64,000 nt of DNA from assembly GCA_951812305.1 (NCBI GenBank), contig CATOSB010000012.1, forward strand, positions 313,693-377,692. The letters run 5' to 3'. The position numbers and the translations under genes are program-made. The notes under the pieces were generated by a model that did not search any database, was not told the origin of the DNA, and saw only the letters and a program-made list of their open reading frames with translations. Shown here one piece after another: positions 46,501 through 54,226 of the stretch. The stretch is from an uncultured Paracoccaceae bacterium. GTDB taxonomy: Bacteria; Pseudomonadota; Alphaproteobacteria; Rhodobacterales; Rhodobacteraceae. The number at the start of each line of letters is the position of its first letter. Position 1 is the stretch's first letter.

Positions 46501-46587
46501 ACCCGGGCCATCGTGCGGGCGGCCTCTGCGGCACAGAAGGCGGCCGACTGGCTGATCGGGAAGGCGGGGCTCCCGGACGCGGCCTGA
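43564..46587 (+). CDS. ParB-like nuclease domain fused to ArdC-like zincin, 1007 aa
   Basis: Residues about 1-230 are a ParB/RepB-type domain: LEVHPANVRAQN, IREVGLLQPLLVQ, VLAGGRRLAALNLLA (box II like) and a helix-turn-helix DIARLFGQTERSVRESLRI. Residues about 330-370 are a coiled coil. The central part ends near residue 660. From residue 712 (MAKTKPDIYDQVTDAILAHL) an ArdC-like anti-restriction module follows, with its N-terminal ssDNA-binding part and zinc protease-like site HAGTLLHETCHATG (HExxH). The linker (residues about 661-711) is a translation of what looks like an intergenic region: a terminator (45554-45584) and a ribosome site GGGAGGAGA before ATG 45697. ArdC is therefore probably also made alone (45697-46587, 296 aa). 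Confidence 0.8.
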   Translation: MTKTQTYTALEVALARLEVHPANVRAQNAAAYSATGVQALAANIREVGLLQPLLVQETGKAQYGVLAGGRRLAALNLLAADTGAKGFGPRMKVACQLVPGDAPVTAALSFSENEMQAPMDALDRYEAFAALRDEDGLGVADIARLFGQTERSVRESLRIGLVHEDIRSAHRAGEISLETLKAFAGHPDRAVQAEVFAALSGEGGRVEAWTVKRALGDRGVRQGDALGAFVLEDYRKAGGGIAPDLIEEDSVLGDPGLVQSVLSRKLDDLAEEERARLGMGWAEHRIDPDREALSAYGRIWPQPVDLDAATQERVEALTARLDDLSDAHEAAEDRAEQDRLGEEHETAQAEIEALTHAFEADEAQGAGVIALWQHGGLRLMAGMVRPEDRTDRGPATGGTGAADRAAEEGGLKISAKLASDMACERTRAVGLALARDPATARVYGDWLLPGNVAQGLVRRAEQSSLRFQAATHAPGLIHECASVEDPGAAIEGEHGVVERMLFEHEAGLPTGWVDGEDGPDGTAFDRFAVLDPAEREMLVAWAVSRSLEPVAGDAVRPSARTAVEAAVLPDIRTLWTPDARLFGRLTKPDLLRILRDDLGLGQKADTLAKAKKSEIVEKLAALFTAPDATLSDEQRAAIARWCPPGMATEVPERGQEETKDDAPAPFPYSGAAFFHGSGSRASGRGSGRTVFSKAGGIFGRGDSDQPGRRDPMAKTKPDIYDQVTDAILAHLEAGVVPWRQPWDGGVPARLPVRVTGECYRGINVVLLWQAAVARGYVSPNWMTYAQAIRLGGQVRRGETSVRVVKYGTVRRAAPEGEDGAEDGSTFGYLRSYAVFNVAQIDGLDAAWSAAPPPLRDYGTEADAGFPEWFGRTGLKLRTRDAGRACYDIAADCIEMPPVRRFESREAHAGTLLHETCHATGAKSRLDRPFGTGFGDVDYAREEMVAELGSAMVGAQLGIAPQFEANAAYLQHWIDILKSDTRAIVRAASAAQKAADWLIGKAGLPDAA
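45554..45584 (+). terminator. Terminator-like hairpin inside the ParB-ArdC frame
   Basis: Stem CGCCGTTCCCG / CGGGGGCGGCG around TATT, then TTTTT. It has the same style as the terminators after the neighbouring genes (46616, 48354), so it most likely ended the ParB-like gene before the two frames became continuous. Confidence 0.8.
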
Positions 46588-46615
46588 AACACCCCGATCC
46601 GACACTCCCGGCGCG

Positions 46616-46644
46616 CGCCGCCCCCGGAACAGGGGCGGCGTTTT
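46616..46644 (+). terminator. Intrinsic terminator after ArdC part
   Basis: Perfect stem CGCCGCCCC / GGGGCGGCG followed by TTTT, 28 bp after the stop. Confidence 0.88.
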
Positions 46645-46748
46645 GCGTGGCCCGGAGAAAAGGCGCGCCGTCCCGCGCGTCCTTGTCGGTGGCGCCGACC
46701 CCGCGCTATGGTCGTCGGGGTAGTCCCGAACAGAAAAGGACGTGTCCC

Positions 46749-47033
46749 TTGGCGTTTCTCAGGCGCAGATCTCCGAACGAGCGGGCGCGGACGAAGGCCC
46801 CGCTGCCTCCGGCGAGCGATGTGCCGCGGCTTCGGGTTGACGGGTTGCGGCTCGATGCGCTCGACTGCGCTTTCCTGCAACTGGTATGCGATTGCGGGCA
46901 TGTGGGGGAGGTACCGGTCGCGCCGTTGATCCGCCGCCATGGCCGCGCGGTACGGGTGCGCGATGCGCTCGGGGCGGTGCGCTGTTCGCGCTGCAATGAG
47001 CGGGCGATCCGCAGGGTTTTTGCGGGCTGCTGA
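46749..47033 (+). CDS. Hypothetical zinc-ribbon-like protein, 94 aa
   Basis: Likely TTG start at 46749 with AAAAGGA nine bases upstream (AFLRRRSPNERARTKAPLPP follows). The second half has VCDCGHVGEVPVAPLIRRHG and VRCSRCNERAIRRVFAGC, two Cys pairs suited to a zinc ribbon. Basic N-terminus. No ATG in frame at a better position. Function unknown; probably nucleic acid binding. Confidence 0.6.
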   Translation: MAFLRRRSPNERARTKAPLPPASDVPRLRVDGLRLDALDCAFLQLVCDCGHVGEVPVAPLIRRHGRAVRVRDALGAVRCSRCNERAIRRVFAGC

Positions 47034-47562
47034 ACGGAACGGGTTCGCCGGAGAGGGAAGCGCGGCGGTGCCGCGCTCGCAGCGGATTCGGGCTAGCGCC
47101 GAACGCCCTGCGGAGCAGCCGTACCGGCCATTGAGGCCGGTACGGTTGCTGCCTCGATGCCCGGACACCGATCAGGCGTTGGCGCGGGGTGGGACGGGCC
47201 GCGCGGGGGCCGAGCAGGTCTGCGGCGGCTGGCGGGGCCGGATTGCGCGCCGGCTGAGGCGCTCGGACTGTGGCTCCGGTCCTGCGGGACCGGGGCCGCT
47301 TGCCGCGTGAATGCTGCGCCGTCGGCGCGACTGACGCGGGGCGGCGGCAATGCCCCGGCTGGCCCTCGTACCCTGTGCCAGTGGTCCCGCTGTTCCCGGC
47401 CTGCGCTGGTCAGGCCCTTTGAGAAATGTGCGGCTGTTCTTGCGGACCCTTCACCGGTCTCCCGGTTGTGGTCCGGCCGTGCATGATTCCCGAGGGGTGT
47501 CGTCTGGCCGGTCGCTGTCGTGACGGGTGTGTGACGATCCGTGCCGGGCCACGGAGGACAAC
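47034..47562. other. Gap with a strong inverted repeat
   Basis: About 530 bp with no supported gene. The clear feature is a perfect 11-bp inverted repeat CCGTACCGGCC / GGCCGGTACGG with loop ATTGA (47119-47145), extendable by a few bases on each side. No T-run follows, so it is not a classical terminator; it could be a protein-binding site or an RNA hairpin. Confidence 0.5.
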
Positions 47563-47781
47563 ATGGCAAATCACTACACAATCACCGCACCGGTCAAGTC
47601 GAAGGACGGCAAGACCCGCTACCCCCGGGTGGGAGCGCTCTTCGAGAACCACAACCGGGAGACCGGCGAGGTGTTCTACACGATCAAGCTCGACTTCCCG
47701 GTGGGCGTGACCGAGCTTGTCGCCTTCCCGCCGAAGCCGAAGGAGAACGGCGAGAACGGCGAGAACGGGGACACGGAGTGA
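47563..47781 (+). CDS. Hypothetical protein, 72 aa
   Basis: ATG 47563 with GGAGG at 47554. MANHYTITAPVKSKDGKTRYPRVG followed by GEVFYTIKLDFPVGVTELVAF: mostly beta strands, then a low-complexity acidic tail (KENGENGENGDTE). Compact beta-rich plan; not recognised. A GC-rich hairpin without T-run (near 47850-47870) follows. Confidence 0.7.
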   Translation: MANHYTITAPVKSKDGKTRYPRVGALFENHNRETGEVFYTIKLDFPVGVTELVAFPPKPKENGENGENGDTE

Positions 47782-47966
47782 TCGACGATCCGGCAAAACC
47801 GGCGGAGGCTCCAAAGGAGCCCCGGGACAGCAGGGGCGGCCATGGGCCGCCCCGACCGGCTTTGCCGGTTGGCGCGCAGGCGCGCCCTTCCATCACAAGG
47901 ATGATGTGGGATGATGTGCAGAGAGGCTGGCGCAGAATCGGAAACGGATGTAGGAAAGGAAGAGAG

Positions 47967-48329
47967 ATGGCACATGCACTGCAAATAGACACTTTGGCGT
48001 TTTCGAAGAAGCTGCGCGAGGCGGGGGCCGACGAGGGTCTTGCCGAAGCTATTGTCGAGGGGCTGACAGCAGCGGACACTTCCGAACTGGCGACCAAAGG
48101 CGATCTGGCCGAGGTGAAGACGGAGTTGAAGGCCGACGTGGCCGAGGTGAAGGGTCAGGTCCAGGCGGTTGCCGACAAGCTGGATGGTATGGCGACGAAG
48201 GTTGAACTTGCCGAGGTCCGCACGGAGATCGCGCAGTCCGCGAACCGGGCCATTTACACGCTGGGGGGTCTTGTGGGCATTCTTTTTGTCCTTGATCGGA
48301 TCATCCCGCTGTTCGGTGTCGGGAACTGA
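47967..48329 (+). CDS. DUF1640-like coiled-coil membrane protein, 120 aa
   Basis: Helical N-terminal part (IDTLAFSKKLREAGADEGLA, then EAIVEGL), a long coiled coil (ELATKGDLAEVKTELKADVA, EVKGQVQAVADKLDGMATKV) and one C-terminal membrane helix (AIYTLGGLVGILFVLDRIIP). This plan is shared by DUF1640/CCDC90-type proteins, common on proteobacterial mobile DNA. Good ribosome site (AGGAAAGGAAGAG). Probably a membrane-anchored oligomer; activity unknown. Confidence 0.8.
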   Translation: MAHALQIDTLAFSKKLREAGADEGLAEAIVEGLTAADTSELATKGDLAEVKTELKADVAEVKGQVQAVADKLDGMATKVELAEVRTEIAQSANRAIYTLGGLVGILFVLDRIIPLFGVGN

Positions 48330-48353
48330 CGCTCCCCCCATTTCTACATTCAA

Positions 48354-48383
48354 AACGCCGTCCCTCCGGGGGCGGCGTTTTTG
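48354..48383 (+). terminator. Intrinsic terminator
   Basis: AAAACGCCGTCCC / GGGGGCGGCGTTTTT stem-loop 25 bp after the stop of the coiled-coil gene. Confidence 0.88.
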
Positions 48384-48451
48384 TTTACGCGCCGAGCCGG
48401 TCGCGTTTCAGGATTGCCGGGCGGGGACAGCGTCCAGTTGTGGCCCCTGGC

Positions 48452-48694
48452 TCAGGCCGACTCCGGTCCGGTGCAATGCCGGTTATGCTGTTCCAGCAAG
48501 GTTGCGATATCGAGGCGTTTGCGTTTGGCGGTCTGGACGAGATCGAGGAGCGCGCGCAACTCCTGGGTCTCGATGCCTGTGAGCCAGTGCAGATCGTTGG
48601 CGCTGATCCTTGCAAGCAGCCTCTGCATCATGGGCAGATGACCGACGCCGACCTTGCGCTTGTACGGAGAGAGCGGGTTGTTTGGCTTTGGCAT
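48452..48694 (-). CDS. Hypothetical protein, 80 aa
   Basis: Leftward gene, ATG 48694 with GAAAGGA nearby upstream. MPKPNNPLSPYKRKVGVGHL then QRLLARISANDLHWLTGIET and ELRALLDLVQTAKRKRLDIA: helical and basic, possibly DNA binding. It is convergent with the coiled-coil gene and divergent from the relaxase, so a regulator role next to the transfer region is conceivable. Not recognised. Confidence 0.55.
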   Translation of the reverse strand: MPKPNNPLSPYKRKVGVGHLPMMQRLLARISANDLHWLTGIETQELRALLDLVQTAKRKRLDIATLLEQHNRHCTGPESA

Positions 48695-48837
48695 TGATCC
48701 GGTCCTTTCGGGTTCGTGCCGAGTGTATGATCTGCGGCATCAGGCCCGCACCCGTTCTGCGCCCTGAACGCTCCCCCGGAGCGTTCACCCCCTTCGGTGG
48801 TTCGGCTTGAACTCCATCGACGCGGACCTTAGCGCAT

Positions 48838-49374
48838 TTCCCTTTTTTTGCCAATCCTGCAAAATCGCCGAAAGCACCTGATCCGGGAGAGACCGGCACT
48901 CCCGCAGGATCGCACCGTTCGACCAGTTTCGGCCCGTGTTTCCCTCCCCCGGTCCCTCCGCGATTCGTCCTGCGATCCCCCGTATTGCGATCTTCCCCGA
49001 GCGGAACCGGGGAAATTCTCCGGCGTCCCCCTGTTCCCCGGCGTCCCCTTCCGAGGGGCGAACCGTCCATGAGGGAACCCCCCGTATCTCCCTCCTTTCC
49101 GCCGTCTCGTCCCCGGTGTTCCCCCTTTCCCCCGCTTCGCCCAAGAGGGAAACCCAATCCCCTCCCCTTTCCCTCCTGACCTAACCCGTTGTTCCCCTTG
49201 AGAGATTGCCGCTCCCCTCCCGGTTTCCCCACCCCTCACATCTTCCCCTGCGCCGGAAAACGGGCCTCCCGAGGGGAACCCTGGGGAAAAGGCCCCTGAT
49301 CCGGGACAACAGGGAAAGGCACGATTATACATCAAAATTGAAATTCATTTTGATGTAATCTGTATGCTACCGGC
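48838..49374 (+). promoter_or_regulatory. Candidate origin of transfer / relaxase control region
   Basis: About 540 bp without a gene. From about 48890 to 49310 the plus strand is an extreme pyrimidine-rich, purine-poor stretch with many CCCC and TTTCCC blocks (minus strand GGGGAA/GGGAAAGG). It ends in an AT-rich perfect inverted repeat TACATCAAAAT / ATTTTGATGTA (49328-49338 and 49347-49357, 8-base spacer), 17 bp before the relaxase ATG. Position and symmetry fit an oriT or autoregulatory site of MobA-type relaxases; no nic site was identified. Confidence 0.5.
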
Positions 49375-51850
49375 ATGCCGAGCCCGCATTTCAATGTTTC
49401 CATCGTGTCCCGCGCCACCGGGGGAAGTGCGGTTGCGTCCGCCGCATACCGTCATGCGGCGCGTATGCGGTCGGTTCTTCGGGGGGAGGTGCGTGACTAT
49501 TCGGGGAAGGCAGCGGAGCTTGTGCATTCGGAGGTTTCGTTGCCGGAGGGAGTGCCGGACTGGGCCGGTGAAGCATTTGGTCAGGCTGCTTTCGAGCGGG
49601 CGCTTGCGGAGGTTCTGGCGGAGGCGACGTCGGCGGGGCGGGAGGTTTCGGCCCCGGCTGCCGCGCGTCTGGCCTGGGCGGGTCGATAAATTCGGGGCTG
49701 ACATTAAGAAGGCCCGGCTGCCGCGCGTCTGGCCTGGGCGCGTGTGAGCGCAGATCTGTGGAATTCGGTCGAGGAAGCCGAGGAGCGTCTGAACCGCAAA
49801 CAAGCAACAGCCCAGCTTGCCCGGAGCCTGACGATCGCGCTGCCGCGGGTGCTGGGTCGTGAGACGCAGATCGAGCTGATGCGGGGCTATGTGGCGTCGG
49901 CGTTCGCGTCGCGGGGGATGGTCGCGGACTGGGTTATTCACGACAAGGGGGACGGCAATCCGCATGCGCATGTGATGCTGAGCCTGCGGGATATTGGCGA
50001 CGGGGACTGGGGGCGCAAGAACCGGGCGTGGAACCGGGCGGATGTTCTGGCGGGTTGGCGAAAGGGCTGGCAGGCGCATGCCAATCTCGCGCTTGAACGG
50101 GCGGGGTTTGCCGAGCGTGTGGATTTGCGGTCGCTGGAGGATCAGGGGCTTGATCTGGCACCGGAGGGGTACAATCCGCATGTGGCCGATCATGCGGAAC
50201 GGGTTGGCGATGTGGCGCGGGAGAAGATGCGGTGTGCGGAGGTGCGGGAACGCAACCGGGCGTATCTGGTGGCGCATCCCGAGCATATCATCGCGGTCGT
50301 TCAGACGCAGCGTGCGCAGTTCACGAAGGACGATCTTCTGGCCGCGCTGGCGTCGCGGCTGGGGGTTGAGGTGGAGGGTCTGGATCAGACGATGGTTGCG
50401 GCGGTGGAGGGGTCGGATGATCTGGTTCCTCTGGCGGCACGGACGGAGGGTGGCGATCAGCTTTACATCAGCCGGGCGAAGGCGGAGATGGCGGGTCAGC
50501 TGGCGCGGGATGCGAAGGCGCTGGCGGAAGGTCGGCTCAAAGCCGGTGCGGTCTTCGAGGATCCGTTCGAGACGGGGACCGGGCCGGTTTTTGTGGATAT
50601 TGAACGGGAGGGATATGATGACGAGCGAGACGGATCTGAAGCGGGTGACCTTAAAGATACAGGAGGAAGAGGCGGCACCTCTGGACGAGACGGACCGGGC
50701 GTGGATCGTGGATCTGTTGCGCTCAAGGGCGGAGCTTCGGTCCGGGAGCGCGGTCCCTCCGCAGCGGTTGTCCGGGAGGCGCTGAGCGCGCGGGCGGAGG
50801 ATCTGTTCCGTTCGGCGTTCGGGGAGCCGGCACGGCCGGGCGCGCGGGAATGGCGGGCGAAGGAGAATGCGGGTCTTGCGATGCAGATGCAGGGTTCCAA
50901 ACGCGGTCTCTGGCATGATCACACAGCCGGGGCGGGGGGTGATCTTCTCGATCTGGTTGCGGTGACGTGGTGCGGGCTGTCCTCTGCGCGGGACGATTTC
51001 CCGAAGGTTCTGGAAGAGGCGGCAAGGTTCACCGGAGTAGGGGTGATCGGCGAGACGGCTGCGTTCCGGGCGCGTGCCGCAGAGCCGGCGAAACGGGTCG
51101 CGGCCGAAGAGACGCGGGAGGCGGCGCGGCGAGCCGCGCTGGTCCGGAGGCTGGCGGAGGCGTCCCTGCCGGTAGAGGGCACGGCGGCGGCGGCTTATCT
51201 GGCGTCGCGCGGGATCACCGACCTGCCGGGGGACGGGATCGGGTATCTGCCGCCGGTTCCCGGCGCGGGTGTTTTGCACCCCGATCACGGCGCGCTGGCG
51301 GTCTGGGCGAAAGACGGGGCCGGTCGCATCCAGGGGGGTCAGCGCATCCTGCTCGATGCGGAGGGGCGCAAGGCTGCAGTGGAGATCGCAAAGCCGTCCT
51401 TCGGCGCGATTGCCGGAGCGCCTGCGCGGTTTCCGGCGCGCGCGGCCATGGAGGGTGAGGGCTGGCGGGCGCAGGATCCGGGGCTCCGCCCGTCCGGCGC
51501 TTCAAACCGTCCCCCGGACGGTTTGCCGGGCAAACCCGGTTCAGCACCGGACCCACTGATCATAGCGGAAGGCCCCGAGAGCGCGCTGTCGATCCGGGCG
51601 GCGACGGGCTGCGAGACCTGGGCGGTGTTCGGGGTGTCGGGATGGAAGAGCGCGCCGGTCCCGGTGGATCGCGAGGTGATCCTCGCGCCGGACCGGGATG
51701 CGCCGGACAGCCCGGCGGGACGGGCGTTCCGCGCGGCGGTGGCGCATCATCTGGGCCGGGGGTGTCGGCTGAAGGTGGCGCTGGCCCCGGAGGCGTCGGG
51801 TTCGAAGCGGGATCTGAACGATACGTATCAACGGGCGGGGGCGGCGGCGG
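49375..51850 (+). pseudogene. MobA/TraA-type relaxase with following toprim region, broken
   Basis: The first frame, MPSPHFNVSIVSRATGGSAV then ASAAYRHAARM (catalytic Tyr region), runs to a TAA at 49690-49692. A 60-bp insertion carries that stop and a repeat of 28 bp (49653-49680 and 49713-49740). Downstream the same frame continues RVSADLWNSVEEAEERLNRK and the HUH site VIHDKGDGNPHAHVMLSLRD. After about residue 300 a low-complexity link leads to a primase-like part: DLFRSAFGEPARPG, GSKRGLWHDHTAGAGGDLLDLVAV, then toprim PLIIAEGPESALSI and VILAPDRDAPDSPAG. The frame is open until about 51850, where it loses homology. Full-length relaxase cannot be made without stop read-through; restart at GTG 49744 would lack the Tyr. 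Confidence 0.78.
50615..50785 (+). CDS. Overlapping 56-aa open frame with ribosome site
   Basis: Inside the relaxase/primase link, in another frame, an ATGATG follows GGGAGGG at good spacing and opens MMTSETDLKRVTLKIQEEEA then PLDETDRAWIVDLLRSRAEL, stop at 50785. Its composition (acidic helical) looks more protein-like than the low-complexity main frame here. It may be the true start of the primase-like gene followed by a frameshift near 50750, or chance. Confidence 0.35.
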   Translation: MMTSETDLKRVTLKIQEEEAAPLDETDRAWIVDLLRSRAELRSGSAVPPQRLSGRR

Positions 51851-51856
51851 TTCGCG

Positions 51857-52645
51857 CGGGGCGAGGCGCAGATCGACGGCCCGTTCGTGTTTTTCATGGA
51901 CGAGGCGGGGATGGTGGGTCTGGGGCAATGGTCGCGGATCGGGGCGCGGGTTGCGGCACTGGGGGGCAAGCTGATCGCGGTGGGCGATCCCGACCAGTTG
52001 CAACCGGTGTCGGATATGTCGGGCTGGCTGGCGGCGGAGCGCGAGGCGGGTGCAGTTCCGGTGATGGATATGGTGATCCGCCAGCGCGACGCGGAAGACC
52101 GGGCGGCGGTTGCGGGTCTGGCGCGGGGCGGCGCTGAGCGTGTGGCGGGCCTGCAGCATTTCATGGGGGCTGTCGAGCCGCTTCCGGCGTCGTCGGAGGT
52201 GACCCGGCTCCGGGAGGCGGCACATGCGGCGGGGGAGACCTGCCTTGTGGTGGCACCGTCGAACCCGGAGGTCCGGGCGCTGAACGATGCGCTGCGTGCG
52301 ATGGCGCTCGAGCGGGGCTGGATTGATACCGGCCACACGGAGGAGATTCACATCCGGCGCTGGCAGGGCGAGGGCAAGACCCGGCGGAGCGAGGTGGTGG
52401 CGATCCCGGTGGCACCGGGGGACCGGGTGATGCTGATGCGGGAGAGTGATGAAGAGGGGGTCGCGGCGAATTCCCTGGGCACGGTGGCGGCGGTGAGCCA
52501 TGCGGGTCTTTCTGTGCGCTTTGACGGGGTGGTGGAGCCGGTGATTTTTTCGACCTCCGGGGTTCTGGATCTCGATTACGGCTATGCGGCGACGGGCCGG
52601 CGGGCGCGGAGCATGGCGGTGGATCACGCGCTGGTGACGAAGACG
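51857..52645 (+). pseudogene. SF1 (TraA/RecD-like) helicase fragment
   Basis: A frame change near 51850 leads into GPFVFFMDEAGMVGLGQWSR (Walker B), KLIAVGDPDQLQPVSDMSGW (motif III) and VLDLDYGYAATGRRARSMAV, where motif VI is degenerate compared with the DYGYAATVHKSQGMTAD of the sister module near 57770. The Walker A part is missing and the C-terminal end is cut by the IS5-type element. A leftover of one more helicase module. Confidence 0.8.
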
Positions 52646-53837
52646 GCCCTGTCGGAAAAGTCTCTGGACAGGACTGTGATGAATTGATTCAGTCTGCGTG
52701 AGTATTTTTTGGGGTGGCTGGCTATGAAGCGTGATCAGATTGAAATGTTTGCAACGTTGGATGGGCTTGTGTTGGCTGATCATCCGTACCGCAAGTTTGA
52801 AGCGGTTGTTGACCTGTGTGCTTTGGCAAAGCCTCCGGCAGCGCTTTATTCTGATCGCGGGCGCCCTGAATTGGGTGCCGGGCGTGCGTTTCGCATGCTG
52901 GTGCTTCAATTCCTTGAGGACATTTCCGATCGGGAGATGGAACGGTTCATGCGTGAGAACCTTGCAGCCAAATGGTTTTGCGGCTTTGGGCTCAGTGAGA
53001 AGACACCTGATCACTCGTTTTTCGGCGATTTCCGCAAGCGGTTGGGTACAAAGGGGCTCATGGACATTTTCAATCGTCTGCGCGTCAGCTTGAAGGCTGC
53101 AGGTTTGATCCGGGAAGTGTTCACCTTTGTGGATGCCAGCCAGCTGGTTTCGAAATTCTCGAACTGGAGTGATCGGGACAAAGCCATCGCCAAGGGTCTG
53201 GAGAAGTTCAACAACGAAACCGCTCCCAGGGTTGCTGCCGACAAGCAAGCGCGTTTTGGCGCAAAGAACAAAAACAAATATTGGTATGGCTACAAGGAAC
53301 ATGCCAGCGTGGACATGCAATCAGGTCTGGTCAACAAAGTGGCGGCCACACCGGCCAATGTCGATGATGCCAAAGGTCTGCGCCATGTGTGCCCGGATCA
53401 GGGTGCTGTTTATGCAGACAAAGGCTATTGCACTGCACCTGCACAGAGGGAACTCAAACGCAAAGGATGTCACAGCGCGGTCATCAAGAAGAACAATATG
53501 GCGGCAAAAAACCGCGATAAGGATCGCTGGCTCAGCAAGATGCGTGCGCCATATGAGCGCGTGTTTTCAAAGCGCTCGAAACAGGTGCGCTATCGTGGTC
53601 AGGCCAAGGTACAGTTCCAGGTCGCTTGCACCGCTATTGGACATAACCTGAAGCGGCTGGTTGTGCTTGGCGTGGATAAAATCCCGATCGTAACAGCGTG
53701 ATCCCCGGGGCGAGTCCGCCCAAAAACCGGATTTTCGGCCAAAACAAGGACAAAATTCCAACCCAAAAGGCAAAACCTGAAATCCAGAAGGCTGAAACAG
53801 CGCCAGTGGCCCCTCGGAAGACTTTCCCGACGGCGCC
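52645..53837 (+). mobile_element. IS5-family insertion sequence (borders approximate)
   Basis: Imperfect inverted ends: GGCCCTGTCGGAAAAGTC at 52645 and, inward from about 53837, GGCGCCGTCGGGAAAGTC. A shared AAGACGGCCC occurs near 52640 and 53838 at the outer borders but does not align exactly with the repeat tips, so the precise limits are uncertain. It lies between helicase remnants. The 130 bp after the transposase are AT-richer, with CCAAAA runs. Confidence 0.7.
52724..53701 (+). CDS. IS5-family transposase, 325 aa
   Basis: ATG 52724 preferred over TTG 52709. Family marks: MLVLQFLEDISDREMERFMR, FCGFGLSEKTPDHSFFGDFR, then DDE residues in FTFVDASQLVSK, VYADKGYCTAPAQ and the C-terminal KMRAPYERVFSKRSKQVRYR. 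Frame intact, so possibly active. It disrupts the multi-helicase region. Confidence 0.9.
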   Translation: MKRDQIEMFATLDGLVLADHPYRKFEAVVDLCALAKPPAALYSDRGRPELGAGRAFRMLVLQFLEDISDREMERFMRENLAAKWFCGFGLSEKTPDHSFFGDFRKRLGTKGLMDIFNRLRVSLKAAGLIREVFTFVDASQLVSKFSNWSDRDKAIAKGLEKFNNETAPRVAADKQARFGAKNKNKYWYGYKEHASVDMQSGLVNKVAATPANVDDAKGLRHVCPDQGAVYADKGYCTAPAQRELKRKGCHSAVIKKNNMAAKNRDKDRWLSKMRAPYERVFSKRSKQVRYRGQAKVQFQVACTAIGHNLKRLVVLGVDKIPIVTA

Positions 53838-53876
53838 AAGACGGCCCGGAGCCATGCCCCGTCGAAGGCGGGTCGT

Positions 53877-54226
53877 GTGACGGAGATCGAACCGGCGGAT
53901 GCGGCTGCGCGACCGGAGGCGAGCCGGATCGCGCTGGCGGCGACCAATGCCGATGTGCGGGCGCTGAACGATGCGATCCGGGCGCGGCTGCGGGAGACGG
54001 AGGTGGCGGGTGGAGACGGCCCGGTCGCTGATCCCCCCGACGGGATGCGGATAGAGATCGCGCGGGTGGACCGGTCCGGGGCGGGTTCGCGGGAGCGGGT
54101 GACAGTCATGCTTGCGCCGGGGGACCGGGTGATGCTGACGCGGCCTTTGCCGGAGATGGATCTGCCGCGTTCGGGGTTCGGGACGGTTCTGGAGGTGGGT
54201 CCGGGACGGTTCTGGAGGTGGGTCCG
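53877..54226 (+). pseudogene. Helicase segment cut off by a 23-bp duplication
   Basis: MTEIEPADAAARPEASRIAL, then AATNADVRALNDAIRARLRE and RVTVMLAPGDRVMLTRPLPE match the middle of the SF1 module at 57430-57720 (RIALAYTNRDVHALNDRIR). The frame is thrown out by an exact tandem duplication of 23 bp (54181-54203 and 54204-54226). Without one copy, GTVLEVGPG would continue directly into RLRLAMDGRADPVEIDPVAF of the large gene that follows. Confidence 0.88.

Noticed and set aside
49345..51288. 647-codon open frame antisense to the relaxase
   Set aside because: Shadow of the relaxase frame; no recognisable domain.
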